In this document: positions 1-10,549 of the stretch, in pieces
Numbering within the stretch: position 1 is the stretch's first letter
How the letters are laid out: each line of letters starts with the position of its first letter
NCBI RefSeq assembly: GCF_018873765.1
Contig: NC_057922.1
Span: 9,065,563-9,129,562 of the forward strand
DNA: 64,000 nucleotides
Direction of reading: 5' to 3'
Source of the DNA: Telopea speciosissima
Taxonomy: Eukaryota; Streptophyta; Magnoliopsida; Proteales; Proteaceae
Made by a program: the position numbers and the translations under genes
The notes under the pieces: generated by a model
Told to the model about the DNA's origin: nothing
The model's input: the letters and a program-made list of their open reading frames with translations, nothing else
Database searches by the model: none

Positions 1-1574
1 CTCAGACTCCTATAAGAAAATAAAAGCAAAAAAAGCATCAGGCATAAATAGTGTCAAAAGAGGTTAAGTGATAAAGAAAAAGGACACTGATAATATCAAA
101 AAATAAAAGGAGTCTCATTTAATAGCTTAATATTTTCAAAGATGATCACGCAATTTCAAGTTTTGTGAAACTACTTTAACCAAAAAAAAAAAGGCCACTT
201 TCTTTCAGATAATAGCTTCTCCATAACCACTACGGCTTGAAACGAGCTTCAAAAAGGCCTCAATTCATTGCACTGAGAAGAAAACTCACCATTATTCCAG
301 TAAACAACACCATCTTTGTCATTCCATTAGGACTGAAACGCAAATAACTAAAAATAGGTACTAATGAAGTTACACGATTATTTTAACCAGTCATCATTGA
401 CAACTAATCACTTAAAACAGATCAGACTGACAGCAGGATTCACATAGCCCTACTGATGCAGTTACTGGTGTTCAATCGGGCCAATTGGGCCTTGGAATAC
501 TTTATTTTGGCCCATAATTGGGTTCTATGGGCCTTGGGCTTGTTATTTTTTAGATTTAATTAATGTAATGGGCCTCTTTTATAAGGTGACTGGTCACCTT
601 GGATCTCAAGGGCACCTTCTCACTTAGGCAGTGCCTTGAAAACGGTGAGAATTGAGCCACTTTGTGTTATAATCAGGTCTTGACACGATAAGAAATCGAG
701 AAGACATGAACCATTACCATCCCAATTGATGGCAAACTATTAGACACATCTAGAAGCTCTTTTACCTCGATACAACAGCTAACTCAATATTTTCCAAAAG
801 ATTACACCTTTTGGGCCCACAACTAAAATTTCTCATACAAGTTTGTAGCCTTGTCTTTAATGGAGTTGGGCTCAGTAGTTTAAAAAAATATTATTTTAAT
901 TTAGATGAATAGCTTGTTGTTATACATTGTTGTAGCCCTTACCTAATAGCTCGAGCTTTTAGGATAAGCGGTTGTAACAAAGCTAAAACTGATTTTCTAG
1001 GCCAACTTTATGGATGAAAGTTTTTCTTCTAAATGAACAATTCTTATGAGAACACCATGAGCTCTGCAAACTCAATTGCAGATGAATTGGCTAGAGGACG
1101 AGTTGGTAGACATTTCTTGTATACAGACCCTTATCATTTGACGTAGTCTCCTCTGACTCTCTGAGTTTTGTGGGCTGTGGGCCTGTGGCCTTCTTTTGTT
1201 GTGTTGTTGTTGTACTCTATTTTTTTTATTGTAATATTATCTTGTATCCTAGCTTTTCTTTATAACAAAATTATCATTACCTATCAAAAAAGGTCTTATG
1301 AGAGCACTGAAAACAAATAGCATCCTGAACAGGTCAATGAATTAAGCTTGAGGAGCAATTCAATTCTAATTTAGTTCTTGTAAAGGAATTCTTCAGTCAG
1401 TCACCTTGGGAAGCCTTTCCAAAGTTTTTTTTTTTATACAAGATGAAGTATTCTTTACAATTTAATAACTTTAACCCATAGCAAACCACAAAGAATATCA
1501 ATAAAATGAAGGACCAGCACATCTCACCCCCCCCCCCCCAAAAAAAAAGAGTAATAATGCAACAAAAAACTTAC
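1..1574. other. MAD1 intron sequence, no exon found
   Basis: Apart from the LINE insertion at 1052-1293 and the C-run/A-run tract at 1526-1549, I find no open exon on either strand that matches the continuation of MAD1. The stretch is read as intron running out of the window. Confidence 0.5.
1052..1293 (+). mobile_element. 5'-truncated L1-type LINE 3' end
   Basis: The sequence encodes the last residues of a LINE RNase H domain (NSIADELARGRVG, then stop), a short 3' UTR and a tail ATTATCATTACCTATCAAAAAA. It is flanked by a 10-bp direct repeat, tcttatgaga, at 1042-1051 and 1294-1303; with one mismatch the repeat extends to 14 bp. This is a textbook truncated target-primed insertion in a MAD1 intron. 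Confidence 0.8.
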
Positions 1575-4500
1575 ATAGCTCCTAAGCTCTTCTTGCAGAT
1601 GCTTCACCAAGACATTGGTATCTGCATGATTGACTTCCCCTGATGATGATGAGAAATTTAATAATTTCATCTCCACTTCATTTTTCTGATGGAGACACTG
1701 CAAGGAAAAGTAGCCATTAAGATGCTCAAGAAAAGTCAAATACTGTCCCAATTCGCAAACATAACTTTTTAGGCATTAATATGGTGGAGATCATAAACAC
1801 TAATAGAACAATACCAAAAATACAAAATATTAAAAAAAACCGTCAATAAATCAATTATACTCATGATTATTACAATCACCCCCCCCCCCTTTCATTGCCC
1901 AGCAAGATTTCAATTGTACTAATAATATGTAAGAGATACAAAATGGAGAAGGAAGAGTTTTTACCCAAAAAGCAGCCAAGCTATACACAAAAATTACAAG
2001 TTTCTGCACAAACAGCACTTCCTATTACAAGCTCCATGTTCATTTTAAATCAGTTCTCTGCCTTAGATATTTATGGGTCATGTCAAACTGGAAGCACCAA
2101 GCACATGCATGGACTGGTTTAAACTAAATTTAGTGTACTGAACAAGCGAAAACCCAAAAAAAGGGAGAGTTGATGATTGGTTTGAGTCTCTACCAACCTA
2201 ATTCTCCAAAACACCAGCAATTTGAAAACTATTGATTGAATTATGATTCAAAATGATCAAACTTTCTTTTTAATCCCTAGAAGAAAAAAAAATTAAAGAG
2301 TATTAGGTAAGTTCTGGATCTTGTCAATCATAAAATAACAAATTAAATGACTATGGCAGAGCCCTCCTGTTGGGGGGGGGGGGGGGGTTGTTCAGATTGA
2401 GCAGGAAAATCAGGCCTGAATTCTGAGCCACCTTGTAATTGACTGACCCAAATAGGGATCGCAACAGGGTTTAATTGTAACAGCTTGTCTAACCAGAGTC
2501 AAGCGACAATAAAGTAAAGTGCAAGACCAGATTTGGGCAGGCTGGGATATTATACAAAAGACACTCAATCAGAAAAACATTAAGGAAAAAAAGACACTTG
2601 TCAAGCCTGGACTTGGATTGACCAGAAAGGAAAGTCGGATGATACTCTATCCAAATAATGTATTATCTAACACTGATTGGGACAGTAAAATTCCTCACTA
2701 TCGAATTGAGAATTATGAACAAAAGATAATGAGGAAATGTCAATGACCTCATTCATCTGTTCGTTAAGTTCTTCCAGCTGCTTCTTCAGCAGCTCTGATT
2801 CTTTTTCTGCATTATTTGCTCTGCATTCCATCCGTTCAAGCTAAAACAGCCAAGTCAGTTAATAAGAGGTGGATAGAGAAATATCATCATGTTAAATCCA
2901 AAAGATAAGTGCAATTACTCACATCTGAACCTATTCGAGAAACAGAAAGCTTTGACTCTCTTTTCAACTGTAGGAGCTCATTATTAAGATGGTTTTTCTC
3001 TCTTTTTATGCTGTCAGAAAGTTGCCTGAGTTTTTCCTCGAGTAAGCTAGCTTTATCTTCAGCTGAAGCTGCTTTCAGCTCAGCATTCTTGCGAAGGTCC
3101 CCTTCTTTTTGTAACTTTACCTGGATTTCAAGTGACAAAAAACAGTAATTAATTATGATGCCAACAGTGTAAGAGATAAGGAAGTGCCACACAGCCGCCT
3201 ACTATATTCTCCCCCAGAAAAACAACTCTTGCTCAGCCTTCTACTTGCAGACTACATTACATTGGATGCTTCAAGATAGAAGCAGCATCTGTGTCAGACA
3301 AGTGTACTACCACAACCAGTCAACCACTACTACTACACCGTACACGCATATCTCTCTCTACGGTAATTGAAAAGTTAGACCTAGCAAAATACCTAAAGGC
3401 CTTATAACTTTGTTATTTACATATATGTAAATAATTTGATCACTTCCGTTGATAGATTCGTTTACGTCGATAAATATGATATGAAATAAGTTTTAGTTAT
3501 CTAAACATAAAGATGTTTTACCCCCTAAAATCTCCCCCTGTTCCGGTCATGGAATAGATGAAACCATATCCTTATAATTTAGATGCTTATAGTGATTTCT
3601 GCTGAAACATTTCTGCTTCAACCAAGGCAAGAAACAACGTGTAACCTCAAAACAGATTCCTTGCTTCTCAGTTGAAAAACTCATTCTCTTGGGTTCAAGG
3701 TCAACTAATGTTGGCACTAATATTGCATAGCTATACCGTAGGCCTAATATCCCAGTACAAATGTTCCAATTTTAGGTCTCTGATATTATAGTCCACCCTT
3801 CCTTGTCTGTCAATACACCAACAAAATCTCATGGTATTGAAGAAAAACTAACAAGCAATAAGTTCAAAATATTAATTGTAAACTAAAAATAATTAGTACC
3901 TCAAGTTCACTATAAGATTTTATTTGTTTTTCAAGTCGTTCCCAAGAATCTTTGACCTCATTCAAGAGCTGCTCTTGAAGTGCCTGCTCACGCCCTTTGG
4001 CAGCAGCAAGTTCTTGTTCTGCATAATAGAACTTATCTCGGAATTTCTTCTTCTCAGCTTCTGCAACCAAGAGGATCAAACCAATGAAGTCTAAAAAACA
4101 CATTGATGTTCTTTATGGAATGAAGAAAAGAAAGGAAAAAGGGAAAACAGCAGAGGGGAATGGTTTACACAAATGAAGACATTGCACAATTAACACAGTT
4201 TCTAAATGCAAAACTTTGCAATTTTGGAAGACATGCTATCTATCACAATGCTAGTACATACTAGATCAGAGAGTATTTGGAAAGACATTCACTCATGCAA
4301 TCACCAGTAGATGATTTTGGAAGTCATGATTCCCAGTACAATCCCTCAATTGATAGGACTAGCACACAGAGAGATTAAGAAGCATTAAAAAAAAACTAAC
4401 TTTTAATAACCCACCTGCCTTGGAAAGGTCATCATTTAGTGCCTCCAATCTAGATTGATAATCATGCACTAGCTTCTCAGCACTTCCCAATGCGTCCAGA

Positions 4501-7500
4501 AACTTTGATTTAACCTAAAACGGTGTCAGCAAAAGTTCCAAGTCAAGAAAAGCTGTTGGAAATGCATCCAATGTCGTTAGATCAAGTAAATGATAGTAAC
4601 AAGATCCTGCAAAAAGTGGTGCTGCGGATTCCAAGAATAACCACAATGGGATAGACAAAATTAATAGCAGAGATTGACTACAGAAGGATATTGTAACTTG
4701 AAATGAATTCTTCAGCAGAGCATGCCAAAAGTATTGACGAGTTTTTTTTTTTTTCCCTGAACTGATTTATGGAAGACGACACAGCCAAACCCATTAGTTT
4801 AAGACTTCGTGTGTGTGTGTGTGTGTGTCCCCTTTATACCCTTCTCACGTAATAAACAGTGGGGCCCACACTGACATTCTCTCTTCTATTCTGATCATGT
4901 GAACCCCATATGGCTGATACTATTTTCCAATCCCTAATTAGTGTAGCGTGCGGATTAATGGGCTCAAGATTCATAACAAAATAACTGGCTTTGTATTGTG
5001 GTTAGACTTTTGACTGCAAGAATGAGGGAGGCTGAGATGGTGAATAAGGAGGTGTTGGAAGTAAAGGTGGTCGTCTTAGGAGGAAATAAGGAAGGCTTTT
5101 ATGGAAGGTGAACTGGAATTTATGCTTTGCTGGGGAGATTTTCCTTTGGAGGAGGAAGGTGATTGGCATGTGGCCATTTTGCCTGCAAGAATTCCTTAGA
5201 TAATCTACTAAAGAATTTTTAAAACTATTTCAAATTTGAAAGAAGAGTTTTTCCATCATGCAAAAAGAGATTTTGAAGCCAAATTTTTATATCCTTTTTG
5301 AGAACAGATTTAGCATGTTTGCAATCAATTCTAAATATAAATTGTTTTAAAATAATTTCATTCTAAAAATTTAATAAATAAAAAACAATTACAAGAATTT
5401 CTTTTTGAAGAATAGAATATTTTTCCTGAGCTGGATTCCATAGCTTTGAAGTGAACTGTATAATCTGTTTTTTCTCCCTTACTCTACTTCTTTCCCCTGG
5501 GGAAATTTGGTTTCAGAGACCTTAGGAAGAGTAGGATCTGGAAGGACAAGGCAAGGAAGGCCTTTGACATGAGATTTTATATCAAAGGCCATAGATTCAC
5601 TGTTAGTGGCTCTCGTGGATTGATTAGTATATACATAGAATTTTGGAGGAATTAAACCTTCTTTTACACAATTTAAGTCAGCACGTATATCTATTAAAGC
5701 TATTTTTTCTAATTCAAAAATAACATCTCCCTGTTGAATTTTAAAGATGATTTTAGAGTACCATTTTTGAGTAATTATCTTTTCTATTGATCATTTGATC
5801 CTATGAGATTATCTAGATTTGCTGTTTCAGGTTCGATGTCATTTTCGACTACTTGCTTACCTTTGAAATCTATTATTTGTTTATATTCTAATTCTTTTAT
5901 CTTTTGCCTTAAATCCTTAATTTCTGTTTCAACTTCATGAATTTCACTTTGTAATTCTTGTAAACTTAAGAAACAAGAATTAAAAGATTTATATTGATTA
6001 TTTTGTCTATTTAATTGTTCTAAAATGTTTGACAAGAGAATAGGTTTTGCAGTTTTTTAGGTTAAATACCATACTAGAATCGAAACCAGAGTGTATCAAG
6101 GTTTAAATACCATGCTAGGATCGAAACTTGAATATTCTTACATTTTTTGGGGCTTCCAATGGGACTACTAAGAAACTAAATATCCAGATTGATCGAGTTG
6201 ACCAAGTCATGGTTGAAGTCACAAAACCCGCTGCCTCCCCATGGAATCCATGTTCCCGGGAAGACTATACCACATGGATCAGTATGGCAGAGACAAAGGC
6301 GGAGTCCCTGTATCTGAGATAAAAGAAGCAACTGCACTATTAAGGGAAGACATCAGATCCATGGAAGAGGAGGTAAAAGAGATGATATCAATCTGTTTGG
6401 GAGGAAGAAGAGAATAGAAGAGAAGAAATCAGGTAAGAGATACCCATCCTGAATGCACTGCTAAACAACACAAAACTCTTTTAAAAAAACTCATATTCTT
6501 TACTCAAATCATCTCTAATTAATGGGGGAGCATTACATCCCAAATTGACTCATAAAAGGACTTTTAATTACTCTCTTATACTGACTTGAAGTAGATAGAC
6601 TTAAAACAGAACCCTTAAAGCAGTTAAGTATCTTAATCTCACTCAAACACTTTACTAAGTACTAATCCTGTGTACTTATTTTACCACCAGTTTATGAGCT
6701 TATAAATTAGATCCATCACATCAATAAGCCTAAAAAAATAAACGACCCAACCTATAATATAACTACCTTACTACCCAAAGGTCAATTTCACCCCCATTGG
6801 ACTGCCCTAGCACCTTATGGGTCTCCCAAGCTTGCGCATAAGCCTCCATACAGGGTTAATGTCTAATGCAAAAGTATCAATCTTCTTCAACTTACCAAAC
6901 AAAACAGGGGTCTCATCAACCTTTAAAAAGCATACATTGGCATACGAGCCTTGATCTTGTAAAAAAATCAAAATGGACCTCCACAGGATCTTAACAGGCA
7001 GCTGGGAGTGAATAGAGCCACAAGCAACCTTCATAATCATCTTCTTTCCAGGGAAGTGGAGGGCCTTCATCTTCCGGCGGACAAGACTGGTCAAGATGCA
7101 ACTCTTCAATCAAATTACCACAACCTTCTGGCTACCAGAGGTTCCACTATGATAAAAGCAAGGCAGCCAAGAATCCAGTGAGCATGGATCTATCACCATT
7201 CCAGGTGCAGTTCCCGAATCCTGAAATATATTGTCTTACTCTTGTATCTCCTACACTTTGTACCCCCCCCCCCAATGGAAAGAAGTAAGACAGTCATTAA
7301 ACACAAACTTAAGATATCAATTGTCAATTTTGGTTTCCCAATACAAGCAATCTCAAGTCTAACAGTTCTAGAATAACACGGAGGTACCTAAAAAACCTAA
7401 GCTACCTATGTTTGTCCGAAACTCTAGAAATACAGTTTCTTAGTGGAAATTAACTAAAAGGGGAGTCCTGCAATCTGCATGTCGTTCGTCATTCATCCCA

Positions 7501-8142
7501 GAAAGTGAGATCTGTGAACAATATTTTATCATAGAACTCAATGTCTTCCGGTGTTAGCCACTGGAAAGTTACATCTTTCTGAACAACAAAACGTAGCCCT
7601 AATCCACAAAGAACAATCAGAAAACGAAAAGAATCCGCCAACAACACCCGTATGCATTAACAAACACTCGAAAGATAATATAGAAGCAATTATCTACACG
7701 TTTCCGGCTAAAATCTCACTACATATAAATAAGTAAGCAGCGACAGTCGAGCTAGTTATTACGGTTTCTGATTACCAATCATTCATACCCAGACAGAGAG
7801 ATCAAACTCGTTCAATCACCAACGTATGGTGTTTACCAATTTGCAATGAAGAAGAAAGGGAAACCAACGAAATCAACCAGAACCAGAGAATTTAAAGAGA
7901 GAGATAGAAATTGATAGTGGCGAATAGGGAAAGGAATGGTGGAATACCATCTGACGGCATTGGTAAGTGCAGAGCATCTGCTCAGAGGGGTCGTGACCGT
8001 GAGACGATTCCGGCACGGGGTCTTCGTATATCACGAGAGGGCGATTGGAAGCAGCTGCAGGGGTTTCGTAAGCGACGATAGCAGCAGCATCGGGGCTTGA
8101 ATCCACCTTTCGTTTCCTGGGAGGAGGAGTCCTGATGATCAT
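1575..8142 (-). CDS. MAD1: Spindle assembly checkpoint protein MAD1, N-terminal part (six exons; gene continues beyond position 1)
   Basis: Coding exons on the minus strand are 8142-7948, 4514-4415, 4060-3900, 3120-2923, 2840-2748 and 1697-1575. All have AG/GT borders and keep phase, giving 290 codons. The start MIIRTPPPRKRK matches the plant MAD1 N-terminus, followed by a conserved MLCTYQCRQM block at about residues 55-65. Later exons read EAEKKKFRDKFYYAEQELAA, GREQALQEQLL, SVSRIGSD and LVKHLQEELRSY, all typical of plant MAD1 and mostly coiled coil. MAD1 docks at unattached kinetochores and nuclear pores, recruits MAD2 and so delays anaphase; this role is family knowledge. The C-terminal MAD2-binding and RWD regions are outside the window. 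Intron 1 (3.4 kb) and the last visible intron carry retroelement debris. Divergent to the RAD52-like gene, 2.4 kb away. The family call is secure; expression is not shown. Confidence 0.88.
4809..4828. repeat. (GT)n microsatellite
   Basis: Ten uninterrupted GT units inside MAD1 intron 1. Similar simple repeats lie at 26827-26849 (TC), 28180-28200 (TTC), 29565-29593 (AT), 35074-35091 (CT), 36010-36029 (TG) and 48844-48861 (AG). Confidence 0.9.
5497..6048 (-). mobile_element. Degenerate retroelement polyprotein fragment with aspartic-protease region (pararetrovirus-like or Ty3-like)
   Basis: On the minus strand 6035-5784 encodes a lysine/glutamate-rich coiled-coil segment with a stop near 5784. 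A different frame then runs from about 5778 to 5500 and contains IALIDIRADLNCVKEGLIPP, which resembles the active-site region of plant pararetroviral and some Ty3-type proteases (family signature D-T/S-G-A). Here the catalytic D-T/S-G is changed to D-I-R, so it is dead. The frame change and stop also mark it as a relic. Host or virus assignment is inference. It lies in MAD1 intron 1 in the same orientation as MAD1. Confidence 0.5.
6060..6128. repeat. Two imperfect tandem units next to the retroelement relic
   Basis: Units at 6060-6087 and 6100-6128 both read approximately ggtTaaataccatRctagRat, then cgaaac. On the minus strand they contain TGGTATTTAAACC, loosely like the TGGTATCAGAGC initiator-tRNA primer-binding sites of plant retroelements. 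Position just upstream of the minus-strand relic suggests a leader, but the match is weak. Confidence 0.35.
6136..7872. other. MAD1 intron 1 remainder, unassigned
   Basis: The stretch holds two short open frames that I do not recognise: 6128-6322 plus, 64 codons, and 7109-6807 minus, 100 codons. A C-run lies at 7263-7274. Neither frame has family motifs, and both may be eroded transposon coding sequence. No further MAD1 exon is needed here because exon 1 and exon 2 join in phase. Confidence 0.4.
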
Positions 8143-9175
8143 CTTTTCGAATCCTTCACTCTACTTCTCACTGTGATGGAGATTGGGGAGACGAAGAAGA
8201 ACAGTGCCTTCTTTATAACTTCTAGTCTCCGGCCTCTTTGGTGGCTTTAAAGAAGATTGAAGCGCAGTTTAAAAACGGAGGCGCCATTTTTCCGTCCAAA
8301 ATTCTGGATTTTGTAGAATTTTCTATTTGAATGATGCAAAATTAATGAAATATTGCTGTTTTAGGGACCTTTTCATAAATTTTACCAAACTACGGTAATT
8401 AGTACTGCGTTCAGTGACTCCCCTTCAACATACAATGACATCCATCTTCAATAACTATTTCTACCCAAAAAATATATATATTCAATAACTATTCAATTTA
8501 ATATTTTATGGGCAAGAGATTGCTAATTGGTCATGTAGCCTCTGCACCAGCACAATAAAGACGGGTTTTTTTATTTCACAACGATAATCCACACGCTTGT
8601 GTCTAGGCGCAATAACCACACGACCAGGTTGTGTTCTTTTTCTCATATTTTATTTAGGAAAGAATAAATCTATACATTATATTTTGAAAAAGATACTATC
8701 AAAATGGAATCCATATATTCAAAATAAATAAATAAACTCATGTGATATAAAAATTCCACGAGGGAGTGTGGGTACTGGTAAAATTTGATTTACATGGTCC
8801 ATGTCACTCTGCCTTCTCAAGACAGTGAACATTTTGAACCACTTGGATAATTGGCCAAAACCAATGGATCATTGGTCACTTGTAAATCTTTTGAATTAGC
8901 CATTTTTTGAATCTCAAACTCGATTTTGATTGAATCATATACTTGTCTTATCTATCTATGTATGTCTGTGTATCTAGGTAAACAATATATATATATATTT
9001 TTTTTCAGGACAACCATTAATGTGGCGTTTAGATTACTCCCCACACTGCTGGCAACATGGAGAACCCTCTCATTTTTTAAGTTAAATTATAGTTGAAGTA
9101 TCAAACATTTATAGTAACCATGACCATGGTTCATAATGTTCGATATGCTATGTTTGGGGTGCTAAATGAGAAACT

Positions 9176-9790
9176 TCATTGGTTATTTGTAACGATTAAT
9201 ATCAGTTTACCAAAGTACCCATTGAAAGGAGGCAATTCATTAAGCCCCATAAGGACAGCAACTTTTGTACAATAATCAGCAACTCCGCAGGAAATAAGGA
9301 GACGCCCATGTAGAAATAATATGGGCCAAAACATTATTTGCCAGATGGAAACAACAAGAATCAAGCCTAGACTATTGGAACTTTATATACTCAACAATTA
9401 TGGATATCTCTACAGGGGGCGACAAGACTCCCACAACAAGCATCTAATTAATGAGAGGCAATCGGAATGGAAAGCAACCTGATGGTAGTTGGCATGGAGG
9501 GCGGTTCTCAAAGCCATCTGGAAGGACCTTTTGCTCCATTTTTTGGACAGGTCCATTTTTCCAAGTTCTTCTAATAGAGGGGGCAGAAATGACCACCCTA
9601 CCCTTATCCAAGTGGGATCCACCTCCTTCTATTAGAAGAACTTGGGAATAGAACGGACAAGAAATAAAGCAAATAAACACACCCATTTGGAAAACAAGGG
9701 CCTCACCCACAACTACTGAAGAGAGAAACATGTGGTCAAAAGTAATCAATCAACAATCAAACCTCTTGCTTCCCATCAAAATAAAGCACC
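9176..9790 (-). mobile_element. L1-type LINE RNase H relic, split by a foldback insertion
   Basis: On the minus strand, VVVGEALVFQM (about 9745-9685) is followed, after the insertion at 9682-9524, by MALRTALHANYHQVAFHSDCL and then LIRCL (about 9514-9430). That is the conserved core of the plant LINE RNase H. Further down, in another frame, HLANNVLAH (about 9340-9315) fits the domain's AN..AH motif. Frameshifts and stops make it inactive. Confidence 0.6.
9524..9682. mobile_element. Foldback Mutator-like MITE (159 bp)
   Basis: The two halves are inverted copies: ccaagttcttctaatagagg around 9558-9577 pairs with ccttctattagaagaacttgg at about 9631-9650. Outer arms ttttgctcc/ggacaggtcc pair with the right end. 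The centre reads gaaatgaccaccctaccctt. A 10-bp imperfect direct repeat, ccatctggaa (9514-9523) and ccatttggaa (9683-9692), flanks it, and removing it restores the LINE RNase H reading. This gives both borders and the insertion order. Confidence 0.75.
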
Positions 9791-10549
9791 TCAATCTCAT
9801 TACTTTCGGCCTAACATAAATAACGACATCAACAAACACAAGGAAGGTCTCCAAAGGATGAAGAAGGCCCATTAGTATCAGGAGGGGGAGATGAATTTGG
9901 GATCAAAGGGAGGGCTTCCTATGAACAATAGTGATATTGGATTTGAAGGGACTCTAAAGCGTTTGGAATTCCTCATATTCCAAATCTTCCAAACAATAAT
10001 CACACGAGAAGAAAAAAACCTTGTTGCCCTTTTGTCAAGCTAGGAAATCTATCCTATTTAATAACTCATTAATAGGTAGGCACAAAGGGGCCATATGAGG
10101 ACTTCATAGTCACACAAGAAACAAACCAGACTTGCTCAGTTAAAGGGCATTCAAAAAATAATAAGAAGGGAAAAAGTCTGGGCATATAAGCATATTAGCC
10201 CATATACTGCAAGGTAACGCCCGTTGAAGTACTACGTAATTAAGACACAAGTCTTTGAAGGATTCTTTTGACATATGAAGAAGACTGTCATGGAGTGTAG
10301 CTTCTGCGCTAAGACTCATCATGATGTGAAATGACTGCCTCACCCTCATTGAAGGCAAAAATCTGACCCCTATTGATGCGTTGATGCATCCTCGAATACT
10401 TCCATTGGCTTCGCACTAGCGCAGGGACTAGGCTCCCGGGCAGAAAACTCTACCCCAAAAAAAAGTTGAGAGCCTTTTTCTTTCCCTCGCGCTTTAAACC
10501 CAAGAGAGGGAGAAACCGACATTCCGATAGCGAGGGAGAGAAACATTTG

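Larger units (their letters stand above)
8143..10549. promoter_or_regulatory. Divergent intergenic region between MAD1 and the RAD52-like gene
   Basis: The 2.4 kb between two divergent start codons must hold both promoters. The MAD1-proximal 300 bp is richer in GC. The middle is filled by a LINE RNase H relic (about 9176-9790) and a foldback element (9524-9682). The segment 8530-8640 has a fragment that looks like half of such a foldback element. I see no convincing TATA box for either gene. Confidence 0.45.

Noticed and set aside
10466-10549. Upstream in-frame Met for the RAD52-like protein
   Set aside because: The extension contains acidic and charged residues unlike a presequence, whereas Met at 10550 starts a typical mitochondrial targeting peptide.
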